A DNA stretch of 64,000 nt, from positions 1,570,183 to 1,634,182 of the forward strand of contig NZ_CP032416.1 of assembly GCF_003600355.1 (NCBI RefSeq). Reading direction: 5' to 3'. This stretch comes from Clostridium fermenticellae. GTDB taxonomy: Bacteria > Bacillota > Clostridia > Clostridiales > Clostridiaceae. Below, piece by piece: positions 9,236 to 17,928 of this stretch (its first letter is position 1; each line of letters starts with the position of its first letter). Below the pieces are notes generated by a model. It was given only the letters and a program-made list of their open reading frames with translations. It was not told where the DNA came from and did not search any database. The translations under genes were made by a program, and so were the position numbers.

Positions 9236-9961
9236 TTATACGTTATGACGATATTCATAAGGTAATATTTTTGTTGAATTAAAGCTTGGACAATCACGAA
9301 CCCATTCTAAGGATTCCTTTACAATTGCTGTCTGCATTTCAACATTATTTGGTTCTCCGGCATTTGATCCTATTGGTACATGTGGAGCTGTAATTCTAGG
9401 TGCTCCCTGCTGTCTTGCAATTGGAGGCAATGCAGCAATTACACAACAACTCATACCTGCTTCTTCACAACATCTAGTAACAATTGTTGCTGAACGATGG
9501 CAAGTTCCGCATCCACCTGTGCAAAGAACAACATCTACACCCTGTTCCTTTAATTTGCGGGCAATTTCCGGACCTGTCTCATTCTTGAATTTTTCAACAT
9601 TTCCGCCGCCGCCCATAAATGTATAAGTCTCTTTAGGCAAAGAGCCAATGAATCCTGCATCTAATAATTCATGAAGACGATCTATAGGAAACATAGCATT
9701 AACATCCTTATTGATATCAGAGTTATCAAATCCACCATGTGTTACCATCAGTTTATCAGATGGTGTATCAAATGGAATTACACGATAAGAGAAATCACCA
9801 GATGTATTAAATGGTGTCTGGTCTTTTTTATGAATTCCACCTGCTGTAATAAAAGCGACCTTGCATTCATTTAATGGTTTTTTTAATTCTGTAAATACTG
9901 GTTTTGGTGTAACCGGTACAAAGATTTCGGATTGCATCCCTTTTTTTGTTGTTAATTTCAT
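9236..9961 (-). CDS. prdB: D-proline reductase subunit PrdB, cysteine form
   Basis: Subunit of D-proline reductase that, with processed PrdA, reduces D-proline to 5-aminovalerate. The 241 residues are full length. In studied clostridia PrdB is a selenoprotein with a Sec-X-X-Cys redox motif near residue 152; here the matching site is Cys151-Gly-Thr-Cys154 in CTGGCGTCHRSATI, encoded by TGC at 9509-9511, so no selenocysteine insertion is needed. More cysteines follow (CCEEAGMSCC). The start has an AAGGAGGAAG site. It lies 12 bases after the small repeat-protein gene. The enzyme should be cytoplasmic or loosely membrane-associated. Confidence 0.95.
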   Translation of the reverse strand: MKLTTKKGMQSEIFVPVTPKPVFTELKKPLNECKVAFITAGGIHKKDQTPFNTSGDFSYRVIPFDTPSDKLMVTHGGFDNSDINKDVNAMFPIDRLHELLDAGFIGSLPKETYTFMGGGGNVEKFKNETGPEIARKLKEQGVDVVLCTGGCGTCHRSATIVTRCCEEAGMSCCVIAALPPIARQQGAPRITAPHVPIGSNAGEPNNVEMQTAIVKESLEWVRDCPSFNSTKILPYEYRHNV

Positions 9962-9973
9962 TGTTCTTCCTCC

Positions 9974-10420
9974 TTAAATTGATTTTGCTGGAATATCCCG
10001 TTTGCCAATTACTTTCAAACAACTAAAATAAAATTCTACATTTTGTCCTTCTTTCATTGTAACTGGCGTAAATACCCAGCGCCGTGGTACTCCTATGGTT
10101 CCCAAATTATTCATTATTGCCACCTCTATGGCAGTATCATTTACTTGTGTTATTTTTCCTCCCAATAAACATGGAGTTATCTCATGATCTGTTTTCATGT
10201 CAGAACAGTCATAGTCATACGGGTCTTCTACCACCTGAATATAACTGAAATAAAATTCCATCTCATGACCAATTGCCAGAGTTTCATCACTTATAATCAG
10301 GTGTTTTGGAACCGTAATAACTCCCAAACGCCCATGAAGATGAACCTTCACCTTATCCTCATACACTTCTTTCACGAGCCCTCCCATTTTTACGGGATTA
10401 ATTATATAATCACAATCCAT
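9974..10420 (-). CDS. Small prd-operon protein with an internal two-fold repeat (CBO2463/CBO2479-like)
   Basis: A 148-residue protein found between prdA and prdB in several proline-reducing clostridia, with no known function. The two halves are repeats: MGGLVKEVYEDKVKVHL...GVITVPKHLI...EMEFYFSYIQVV against LGGKITQVNDTAIEVAI...GTIGVPRRWV...NVEFYFSCLKVI. Each repeat looks like a small beta-barrel. There is no signal peptide or membrane segment. Its ATG overlaps the last base of the prdA stop codon (TAATG), implying translational coupling and a stoichiometric tie to PrdA. A chaperone, docking or electron-transfer scaffold role would fit, but that is speculation. Confidence 0.85.
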   Translation of the reverse strand: MDCDYIINPVKMGGLVKEVYEDKVKVHLHGRLGVITVPKHLIISDETLAIGHEMEFYFSYIQVVEDPYDYDCSDMKTDHEITPCLLGGKITQVNDTAIEVAIMNNLGTIGVPRRWVFTPVTMKEGQNVEFYFSCLKVIGKRDIPAKSI

Positions 10421-12201
10421 TAATGCAATGTTCCACTTTCAACAAGCTTTGTTTCTGGGAGCCCTAAGATACTGTTGTTTGCATTAATAACATCATTATT
10501 CCATTTCTTTTTAGCTGGCTTGATTTCTATGCCTTCCATCTTATTCTTAAGCATCTGTATTGCACGTGCAGCTACTTCTGGAGTTACGCATGAGCAGCCT
10601 GCAATATCATTTTCAAATCCGCCCTTATCCATATTTTCTTCAACCATTGCTGTAGCATATTCATTACCAACTACCAATTGTCCCTGATATGCACAGAAGG
10701 ATACACCAACTACCGGAATACCTCTCTTTCCAGCCTGTCCAATATGCTGAATAAAATCGATATGGTTATTTCCAAAACCTTCTGTTGTAATTATGACACC
10801 GTCAAGATCCAGTGATTCAAGCATAGAACCAAGTCTCTCAGATACCCATAACTTTTCATCATTAACCTGTGGTGAACCAATAAAGACAACACCTACGAGA
10901 TCCAACTCATCATCTTTTGCCAGTTTTTCTACAAGAGGTTCTCTAATGTAATGACGTGTCATTTCTTTTGTTGCAGGTCCAATACAAGTTAATGCATGTA
11001 TAGATCCGTCTCTTACCTGATTTGGTGTTAATATAATTGGAACATTGCCACAGTCTACATTCTTCTGTCCACCGAGAACTCCAGAAGGCTCATTTGGGCA
11101 TATAACATTATCATGCATAGCTCCCTGTCCCATAATTTCTTTTATTAATACTACACGGGGATTTCCTTCTCTGCGCACATCTTCACAGATTTCTTCATTA
11201 ACAACTTCACCTTCATACTTTTTCAGTTGATCACGAACTTCCTGAATAATGTAATCCTGGCATTTATGTGCTGCAAATGGTCCTGGTCTTGTCATACCTG
11301 ACAATCTCTGAACAACTGCGTGGCAGCGGATAATAATATCATTTTCATCTGCGCATCCCGGATGTCCAAAATACATCTTCTCATCCAAATATCCTTCGGA
11401 AGAACCAAACTCATGAATCTGTACGCCATCTTCGTCTACACCGGTAAGCATGAATACAACACCATCAGCAACCTTTGTAATACCTTCACCAAGCTCGCCC
11501 TCAACTTTTGTAGCAATTGGGCAAACATCCATGATTGTATCTGTATATATATGTCTTTCATTTGGATGAATAACATCTAACTTAAGACTCTTGCAAAGAA
11601 CATCTTTTTTTACTGCACTCTTAACAATACCTTCATCTATTGTAATAACACCATCTTTAATAGAAGTTTTCTTGCCAAGTTTTACATCTGAAATTTTAAT
11701 ATGCTTTTTTACAAGTTTATGAATAACCTTTTTCTCTCCACTTTTTTCTGCTGCTTCAGGGGATACTGCAGGTGCTGTTCCGGCAAACACTGGTACATCC
11801 AGTTTTAAGCCTTCAAATTTTTCTGCTTTTCCAATTTCAATGTGAATCATTCCATTACCTCCTACTGACTGGATTTCCGAAGCTTCTTTGCTTTCCTGTG
11901 CTACTTCAGACTCATTTACTTCTTCTATTTCTTCTGCTTCTTCTACTTCGTTGACCTTATCAAGTACATCTTTTGTAATCGGTGTAAGAGCCTCAACATC
12001 CTTCGTCAGTGTGCTCCCGACTACCTGCTCAATACGCAGACCATCTGAACTCAATTTTAAGAGACCAGCTTCCTGCATATCTTCAAATAATTCCGGATCT
12101 TCTAGATCTGCTGCACCAATAACCAAACCTTTTTCTCTTCTGCAGCAAAATATTGCAGGATCTTTCAAGTGTTTCTGCAATGTTTCTTTTGTAATAGACA
12201 T
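10420..12201 (-). CDS. prdA: D-proline reductase proprotein PrdA
   Basis: A 593-residue precursor that cleaves itself at a cysteine to give a large N-terminal subunit and a roughly 20 kDa C-terminal subunit whose first residue becomes the catalytic pyruvoyl group. The probable site is Thr405-Cys406 in IHALTCIGPATKE. Residues about 85-115 are a Glu-rich low-complexity linker; about 165-405 is the PrdD-like domain (EGELGEGIT, EFGSSEGYLD, CPNEPSGVLGGQ); about 406-575 is the PrdE-like domain (TTEGFGNNHIDFI, VVGVSFCAYQGQLV). The start follows GGGAGG. It is separated from prdC by 118 bases that hold a degenerate copy of the prdC 3' end. Confidence 0.96.
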   Translation of the reverse strand: MSITKETLQKHLKDPAIFCCRREKGLVIGAADLEDPELFEDMQEAGLLKLSSDGLRIEQVVGSTLTKDVEALTPITKDVLDKVNEVEEAEEIEEVNESEVAQESKEASEIQSVGGNGMIHIEIGKAEKFEGLKLDVPVFAGTAPAVSPEAAEKSGEKKVIHKLVKKHIKISDVKLGKKTSIKDGVITIDEGIVKSAVKKDVLCKSLKLDVIHPNERHIYTDTIMDVCPIATKVEGELGEGITKVADGVVFMLTGVDEDGVQIHEFGSSEGYLDEKMYFGHPGCADENDIIIRCHAVVQRLSGMTRPGPFAAHKCQDYIIQEVRDQLKKYEGEVVNEEICEDVRREGNPRVVLIKEIMGQGAMHDNVICPNEPSGVLGGQKNVDCGNVPIILTPNQVRDGSIHALTCIGPATKEMTRHYIREPLVEKLAKDDELDLVGVVFIGSPQVNDEKLWVSERLGSMLESLDLDGVIITTEGFGNNHIDFIQHIGQAGKRGIPVVGVSFCAYQGQLVVGNEYATAMVEENMDKGGFENDIAGCSCVTPEVAARAIQMLKNKMEGIEIKPAKKKWNNDVINANNSILGLPETKLVESGTLH

Positions 12202-12205
12202 TTTG

Positions 12206-12294
12206 ATTCCTCCCTGCTATTCTTTTCTAAATCTTCTTATCATTTTATAATTAACGGGCAATACCCGTCAGTAAAATAATAAGCCTGCAATTTT
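12206..12294 (-). pseudogene. Degenerate duplicate of the prdC 3' end
   Basis: The minus strand here repeats the last codons and the ribosome-binding region that follow prdC. The first 50 plus-strand bases (from ATTCCTCC) match 42 of 50 at 12312-12361, and matching continues through CGTCAGTA and AAGCCTGCAA / AAACCGGTAA. A 4-base deletion and a stop codon break the reading frame relative to the C-terminal DGAMRAVNHKMIRKFRKEI of PrdC. It is either a tandem duplication that supplied prdA with its ribosome binding site, or the tail of a lost gene copy. Confidence 0.7.
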
Positions 12295-12319
12295 AAATAA
12301 GAACATTTTTAATTCCTCC

Positions 12320-13615
12320 TTATATTTCTTTTCTAAATTTTCTTATCATCTTATGATTAACAGCACGCATTGCACCGTCAGTACAATGGTAAACCGGTAA
12401 TTTCAACTGTGGGGCACATGACATTACAGTATTGGTACAGTCTGTACAGTTGCTGATCAGCACAGCCTGTGCTCCTGCTTTCTTTAATGCCATTACCTTT
12501 TGCACCTGTCCGGGACATTTCCCTGGATTCTCACATTTCCGGGTATTTTTAACTTGTTTTGCCTGTTTACAATATTCAACTCCTACTACATCGGAACCCA
12601 TGCTTGATGCCTGTTCTTCAAGGCGTTCTTTATTTGCACCACAGGCACAAACCAAAAGTCCAATCTTTGATGGTCCCGGCATAAAATTCTCAGCTGCAAT
12701 AATTCCTCCAGTTGTTTTAATAACTGGTGCTTTCAAAGAAGTTCTCTTACCAGTAAATGGGCCTCCCATGATCAATTCACCATATTCTTCACCAAGTCCC
12801 CCCGCCATTTCAAACGTTTTCATTACACTCGTTCCAAGCGGAACATCCAGTAATACATGAATAGATGCATTTTCCTTCAGCTTTCCAGCTACCGTCATAT
12901 CCTTATCAATGAGGGGCTTTTTATCCTCTACCGCCTCCCTTATGCGAAACACAGTTTCTGTATTAATAACTACTGCATTTGCTGCCATCGGAAGTTTCTC
13001 TGGTTCCAGAAGAATTCCAAGCGTCTCTCTTACAATTGCACGCTCCTCACCCATGGGATAAATATTATCCAATGCATGAACAGAAACCCGACTGTCTGTA
13101 TTTGCCTTCTCAAGTTTTTTAATCACTTCTTTATGTATTCCTTTTATAGCTACAATCCCTTTTTCAGCATTGACAAGTTTCATTATTATATTCAGTCCAT
13201 CCAGAAGCTTTTCCGGATCCCTGTCAATACGTGTTATATTGTGTGACAAAATCGGCTCACATTCTGCTGCATTAACAATTACCGTTCCCTTTTCTTTAAA
13301 ACTGGTATTCAGTTTCGCATAGGTTGGAAATCCAGCACCTCCCAATCCTACAATTCCAGATTCTTCAATGAGCTCTCTTGGTGTTTTTCCTTGTAAACAT
13401 ATATATTTTTTAAAATCCGTATTTGATTCTTCAATTACAATTTGTTCAGAATCTACTGCTTTAACTTCACCATCTACACTGGAAAAAATATTACTTCCTA
13501 GTGCACCTTCTGGCCTTTTTGCTATCATTTGACCTCTTTTTACAAAATCATTTTCCTTAACCAGCACCCCGGATGTCACTCCAACATGCTGCCTGAGTGG
13601 AAAAACAAAATCCAT
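12320..13615 (-). CDS. prdC: PrdC, RnfC-like electron-transfer protein of proline reductase
   Basis: Thought to pass electrons from NADH or the Rnf/ferredoxin pool to proline reductase. It has the RnfC N-terminal barrel (PLRQHVGV, the opening of the RnfC family), and GIVGLGGAGFPTYAKL, the NAD/flavin-binding motif shared with NuoF and RnfC. Several cysteines at the C terminus (LLVCACGANKER, CENPGKCPG, SNCTDCTNTVMSC) suggest redox-active thiols. SNCTDC has Cys (TGT, 12446-12448) where some homologues may carry selenocysteine. I chose the ATG at 13613-13615 because MDFVFPLRQHVG is the family N terminus and AGTAGGTGT precedes it; the in-frame ATG at 13669 would add 18 unusual residues. It is the first gene after the sigma-54 promoter. 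Confidence 0.9.
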   Translation of the reverse strand: MDFVFPLRQHVGVTSGVLVKENDFVKRGQMIAKRPEGALGSNIFSSVDGEVKAVDSEQIVIEESNTDFKKYICLQGKTPRELIEESGIVGLGGAGFPTYAKLNTSFKEKGTVIVNAAECEPILSHNITRIDRDPEKLLDGLNIIMKLVNAEKGIVAIKGIHKEVIKKLEKANTDSRVSVHALDNIYPMGEERAIVRETLGILLEPEKLPMAANAVVINTETVFRIREAVEDKKPLIDKDMTVAGKLKENASIHVLLDVPLGTSVMKTFEMAGGLGEEYGELIMGGPFTGKRTSLKAPVIKTTGGIIAAENFMPGPSKIGLLVCACGANKERLEEQASSMGSDVVGVEYCKQAKQVKNTRKCENPGKCPGQVQKVMALKKAGAQAVLISNCTDCTNTVMSCAPQLKLPVYHCTDGAMRAVNHKMIRKFRKEI

Positions 13616-13729
13616 TACTATACACCTACTTTCTGAAAAAAGCAAATAATTGCATAAATTATCATACACTATTTGATAAAAAAATAACTTTAATTTAAAA
13701 TATTTTAATCATTTACACTTTATATTATA

Positions 13730-13745
13730 AGCAATTCATGTGCCA
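13730..13745 (-). promoter_or_regulatory. Sigma-54 (-24/-12) promoter of the prd operon
   Basis: On the minus strand the sequence is TGGCACATGAATTGCT: TGGCAC, five bases, TTGCT, a perfect fit to the sigma-54 consensus. It lies 115 bases upstream of the prdC start, and the sigma-54-dependent activator PrdR is encoded immediately upstream. Expression should need PrdR, which in Clostridioides difficile responds to proline. Confidence 0.93.
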
Positions 13746-13948
13746 GTTAATATAAAAATCAATCTAAAGAAATATTTTACGCATAAAGTATTGCAAAATA
13801 AGCATTCTTTGACTTTATTAATATATAAAATATAATCGATAAATTTCTTGTTTGTTAAAAAATTGTCCAATTTTATACAATATCTTTTTAAAATATACAA
13901 TTATTATCTCAAGTATACTGTTACTGCTGCTTTCAATAGAATAAAAAT

Positions 13949-13990
13949 AAAGTGTCCATATTAATACAAATGTATTTATATGGACACTTT
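13949..13990 (-). terminator. Long perfect inverted repeat downstream of prdR
   Basis: AAAGTGTCCATAT and ATATGGACACTTT are a 13-bp perfect inverted repeat, and the AATAC/GTATT between them extends the stem. On the minus strand it is followed by ATTTTTATT, so it probably ends the prdR transcript. Its position about 210 bases upstream of the -24/-12 promoter also fits a PrdR enhancer site; sequence alone cannot decide. Confidence 0.65.
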
Positions 13991-14093
13991 CAAGATAAAC
14001 AGAATTTAAAAATACTGATATACCTAAAAAAATTTTAATATATTTTACACATGACACCTCATGTGCTCGGATAAATAATTTTACCCAATTCCT

Positions 14094-15515
14094 TCAAAAG
14101 CGCTGATTTTCTGAACAATCTGAAGATTTTATTTTATACTTTTGCAATTTATGATACAATGTAGCTCTTGGTATATTCAGCAAACTTGCTGCCTTAGATT
14201 TATTATTTTTTGTTAAATTTAAAGCTTTTATTATATTATCCATTTCGAGTTTCTTTATGGCTTCAATTAGGTCTAAGGGGTATTCCTTATAAGAATCATT
14301 TTTCTTTAATTCAGAAATAATATAATCTGGAATAGAATTTTTTTGTATAATCCCATTTGTTGTTGTAATAACAATACGTTCAATAACATTCATAAGCTCC
14401 CTTATATTACCTGGCCATCTGTATTCACTAAGAATACTCAGAGCCTCCTTTTGAATTTTTAATATATGTTTTGAATTTTCAGATGAAAATTTTTTAATAA
14501 AATGATCTATAAAAATTGGAATGTCTTCTTTTCTATCCCTAAGAGGAGGAAGACTGATTTCTGCAACATTTAACCTATAGAATAGATCTTCTCTAAATTT
14601 GTTTTGCTCTACCATCTTCCTTAAATCTTTATTAGTTGCTGATATTACCCGTAAATCGAGTTTGATACTCTTTTCTCCACCAAGTCTTACAATTTCTCTT
14701 TCCTGCAGTACTCTAAGCAATTTTGCCTGCATATGCAATGGCATATCTCCCATCTCATCGAGAAAAATAGTACCTTCATTTGCCATCTCAAATATACCAA
14801 TTTTCCCTTTTTTACTAGCACCAGTAAAAGCTCCTGAACAATATCCAAAAAATTCGCTTTCAAAAAGTTCTGAAGGGATCGCACTGCAATTTACCGGAAC
14901 AAAAAGACCTTTCCTTCCACTTAACTCATGAATTCCCCTAGCAAAAACTTCTTTACCTGTTCCACTTTCTCCTGTGATCATAACACTTGCATGAGTTGGT
15001 GCAATTTGCCTGGCCATTTCAATTTTTTTTACTATATTAGGACTTTTCCCAATAATATCACCAAAAATTCCTGAAAACTTTTTCACTTCGTTTTTAAGAA
15101 AAATAAGCTTTGAATTTGCATCTTCAAGCTCCGCATACAATTTTTTTACCTCTGCGTAATCTCTGTCTGTTGATACTGCCCCTTTAAACACACCTTTTAT
15201 ATATAATGGCATAGAATTTGCAAGTATATAAGAACCTTTTCTAGGTGAATGATACTTGTTTTCGATTGAAACTCGAGTTTTTCTGACATTATTCACAATT
15301 GCATTAGGAAAGAATTTCTCAATACCTTTTCCTATAATTTGATCATAGCTAATATCATACAATTTTTCTGCAGCTTTGTTCCAAATAACTACAATTCCAT
15401 CTTCATTTATTACACAAACAGCTTCATAAATGCAATCCCCAATAGATTTTAGAATTGTGTAATCTATACTGCTAAATTCTTTTTTTAAATATGTTTTTTT
15501 CAATCCACCTTCCAT
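14094..15515 (-). CDS. prdR: PrdR, sigma-54-dependent activator of proline reductase genes
   Basis: A 473-residue enhancer-binding protein. Residues about 20-125 form a PAS sensor (EDGIVVIWNKAAEKLYDIS), about 150-385 the AAA+ domain with Walker A TGESGTGK (181-188) and the sigma-54 contact loop GAFTGA (228-233), and the C terminus a Fis-type helix-turn-helix (NNKSKAASLLNIPRATLYHKLQKY). It activates sigma-54 promoters, here the consensus -24/-12 at 13730-13745 before prdC. There is no phosphoreceiver domain, so the signal probably enters through the PAS domain. PrdR in C. difficile mediates proline response; that role is transferred here by homology and location. GGAGAG precedes the ATG. Confidence 0.92.
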   Translation of the reverse strand: MEGGLKKTYLKKEFSSIDYTILKSIGDCIYEAVCVINEDGIVVIWNKAAEKLYDISYDQIIGKGIEKFFPNAIVNNVRKTRVSIENKYHSPRKGSYILANSMPLYIKGVFKGAVSTDRDYAEVKKLYAELEDANSKLIFLKNEVKKFSGIFGDIIGKSPNIVKKIEMARQIAPTHASVMITGESGTGKEVFARGIHELSGRKGLFVPVNCSAIPSELFESEFFGYCSGAFTGASKKGKIGIFEMANEGTIFLDEMGDMPLHMQAKLLRVLQEREIVRLGGEKSIKLDLRVISATNKDLRKMVEQNKFREDLFYRLNVAEISLPPLRDRKEDIPIFIDHFIKKFSSENSKHILKIQKEALSILSEYRWPGNIRELMNVIERIVITTTNGIIQKNSIPDYIISELKKNDSYKEYPLDLIEAIKKLEMDNIIKALNLTKNNKSKAASLLNIPRATLYHKLQKYKIKSSDCSENQRF

Positions 15516-15737
15516 ATCATCTCTCCATTCTACACAATATTCTCAGCTACCTTTAATCTTACATTAAATAAAAAACAAATTCAATTATGATATCTGCTTC
15601 AAGGATTTGACGCCTAAATTCCAATAAAACTTGGAATATACTAATTTACAAAAACTTTATAAAATACTGACATAGATGAAGTCGTTATAAAATAAATTAA
15701 TATAAATAACTTGCATCATAAATAGGAGGATCCACTT

Positions 15738-17900
15738 ATGTTAAAACACATAATTAAAATTTTTAAAAAAGATATGAAAAATGTATTTAAGAACCCAATA
15801 ACAACTTTAATTGTTACAGGTGTATGTATTCTTCCTTCTCTATATGCATGGGTTAACATAAAGGCCTGCTGGGATCCATACGGAAACGCAAAAAATATTC
15901 CTGTTGCCATAGTTAACGAAGATAATGGCATAAACATTATGGGAAAATATATAAATGCCGGCAATAAAATAGTTGAAAAATTAAAAAATAATCATAAAAT
16001 AGGATGGAAATTTGTTAATTCAAAAAATGCAGATATGGGAATCGTTGATGGTACATATTATGCAATTATAAAAATTCCTGCAAATTTTTCAAAGGACTTA
16101 ACTAGCTTAACATCACCCTCACCTACAAAACCTGAAATCGAATATAAAGTAAATACCAAAAACAGCCCTGTAGCTATCAAAATAACTGATTCAGCAAGAA
16201 ATTCTTTAACAGACCAAATAAAATCAAACTTTGTATATACAGTAAATGAAAGTATATTTTCTTCACTAAATCCAATTGCAAAGGACATATACTCTAATAA
16301 ACAAAGTATTATAAATTTAAAAGATTCAATAATAAAACTAAGTGATAATATAGATATTATATCTAATATTTTATCAAGCATAAATAGTAACTCAAATGGA
16401 TTAAATTCTATACTCAAGAACATAGAATCAACTATCCCATTATCAAATTCAAATATATCCTCAATTGAAGATAATAATTATAGTACTAATTCATCAATAT
16501 TATCAATTCAATCCGAAATGAATGATTCTTTTTCTAATATTGAATTAAATTTAGAAACAGCAAAATCAGATATATGCAGAATTCAAGAATTAATACAAAC
16601 ATTAAATTTATCATCCTCGAATTCAAAACATATAAATGTAGACATTACAATTGATAAAATAGAAAATGAAATTGATATATCGTATAATAGAATTTCCCGC
16701 ATAATTAACTTTCTAACAAAAGTTAATTATGTTATTAAGAATGTGCATATATCTAATTTTATAAATTCAATGAAAAATATAAAAAACACACTTAGTTCAG
16801 AAAAAAATAAAATAAACAATATAAAGCAGCAATTTGATAACACAGCTAATATAAATAAATCACTTCTAGATTCCACAGCAAATGATATTGCAAATCTTTA
16901 TAATAAATTAACAGATGAAATTTACGACTATAACAATAACGTTAAAAATAATTTAAATTTATTGTCAAATGAAATGATTGAGTCAACAAAACAAGCCTCA
17001 TCACTTTTAGAATTATCAAAAAAATTTAATACTTATGGAGAAAACTCTATAAACACACTATTAAATGGAACTCAATTGACTGCTCAATCATCAAACAAAT
17101 TAAATAACAGATTATATGATTTTAAAAATCAAATTAATAATCTGGCAAATAAACTTAAACTCACCAATAATAATGACATAATACAAATACTTACTATACT
17201 TCAAGATGATCCTTCCCTCATTGGAAATTTTATATCAAACCCTTTCAATATTAAAGAGCAAAATATATACACTATTTCAAACTTTGGATCAGCAATGGCT
17301 CCAGCATATACAACACTTGCAATATGGGTTGGTTCCATAGTACTTGTGGCAATTTTCAAAACAGATGCAGACAGATTTAAGGGAGACGAAAATTTCACCC
17401 CAAAAGAAAGATATCTTGGTAAAATGAGTACATTTATAGCTTTTGCATTAACTCAAGGTTTTGTCGTAGCATTTGGTGACAGATTTTTAATTAATGTTCA
17501 AATGGCTAATACATTCTTAGCAATAATAGTAGCTCTAATTTCAGCTTTTACATTTACTGTAATTACCTACACACTAGTTTCTATCTTTGGAAATGGTGGA
17601 AAAGCTATGTCTATAATTCTCATTATAACCCAGATTTTTGGGAGCGGTGCAACATACCCGATACAACTCGATCCGCATATATTTCAAATAATACAACCTT
17701 TATTGCCATTTACCTACTCTGTTAGTGGATTTAGAGAAGCTATTGCCGGACCTCTTGTAAGCTCTGTATTTATAGATTTCACATTTATGATATTGACATC
17801 GATATTCTTTATAATATTAGGTTTATTTTTAAAGAAACCGCTTCAGAATAAAATCTATAAGATAAAAACAAACTTAAAGAAATCTGGTATAGGTGATTGA
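15738..17900 (+). CDS. YhgE/Pip family membrane protein, copy 1
   Basis: A 720-residue protein with one N-terminal transmembrane helix (TTLIVTGVCILPSLYAWVNI, residues about 22-41), a long, Asn/Ser/Ile-rich extracytoplasmic region of about 480 residues with heptad-like patterns, and about five C-terminal helices. This is the YhgE/Pip (phage infection protein) architecture, related to EsaA of type VII secretion and to ABC-2 permeases. VAIVNEDNGI, shared with copy 2 as IGIVNNDTGA, is the conserved N-terminal YhgE signature. Function is not established; members act as phage receptors or in export. AGGAGG precedes the ATG. Copy 2 starts 28 bases downstream. Confidence 0.85.
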   Translation: MLKHIIKIFKKDMKNVFKNPITTLIVTGVCILPSLYAWVNIKACWDPYGNAKNIPVAIVNEDNGINIMGKYINAGNKIVEKLKNNHKIGWKFVNSKNADMGIVDGTYYAIIKIPANFSKDLTSLTSPSPTKPEIEYKVNTKNSPVAIKITDSARNSLTDQIKSNFVYTVNESIFSSLNPIAKDIYSNKQSIINLKDSIIKLSDNIDIISNILSSINSNSNGLNSILKNIESTIPLSNSNISSIEDNNYSTNSSILSIQSEMNDSFSNIELNLETAKSDICRIQELIQTLNLSSSNSKHINVDITIDKIENEIDISYNRISRIINFLTKVNYVIKNVHISNFINSMKNIKNTLSSEKNKINNIKQQFDNTANINKSLLDSTANDIANLYNKLTDEIYDYNNNVKNNLNLLSNEMIESTKQASSLLELSKKFNTYGENSINTLLNGTQLTAQSSNKLNNRLYDFKNQINNLANKLKLTNNNDIIQILTILQDDPSLIGNFISNPFNIKEQNIYTISNFGSAMAPAYTTLAIWVGSIVLVAIFKTDADRFKGDENFTPKERYLGKMSTFIAFALTQGFVVAFGDRFLINVQMANTFLAIIVALISAFTFTVITYTLVSIFGNGGKAMSIILIITQIFGSGATYPIQLDPHIFQIIQPLLPFTYSVSGFREAIAGPLVSSVFIDFTFMILTSIFFIILGLFLKKPLQNKIYKIKTNLKKSGIGD

Positions 17901-17928
17901 ATCAACATCACTTTTAGGAGGTAACATA

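Noticed and set aside
13818-14057. 79-residue ORF on the minus strand between prdR and prdC
   Set aside because: It spans the long inverted repeat at 13949-13990, is rich in Ile/Phe/Tyr as expected from random AT-rich DNA, and has no ribosome binding site.
15618-15637. Inverted repeat ATTCCAA/TTGGAAT between prdR and the first YhgE gene
   Set aside because: Only seven bases per arm in AT-rich DNA and no second copy; not strong enough to call an operator.
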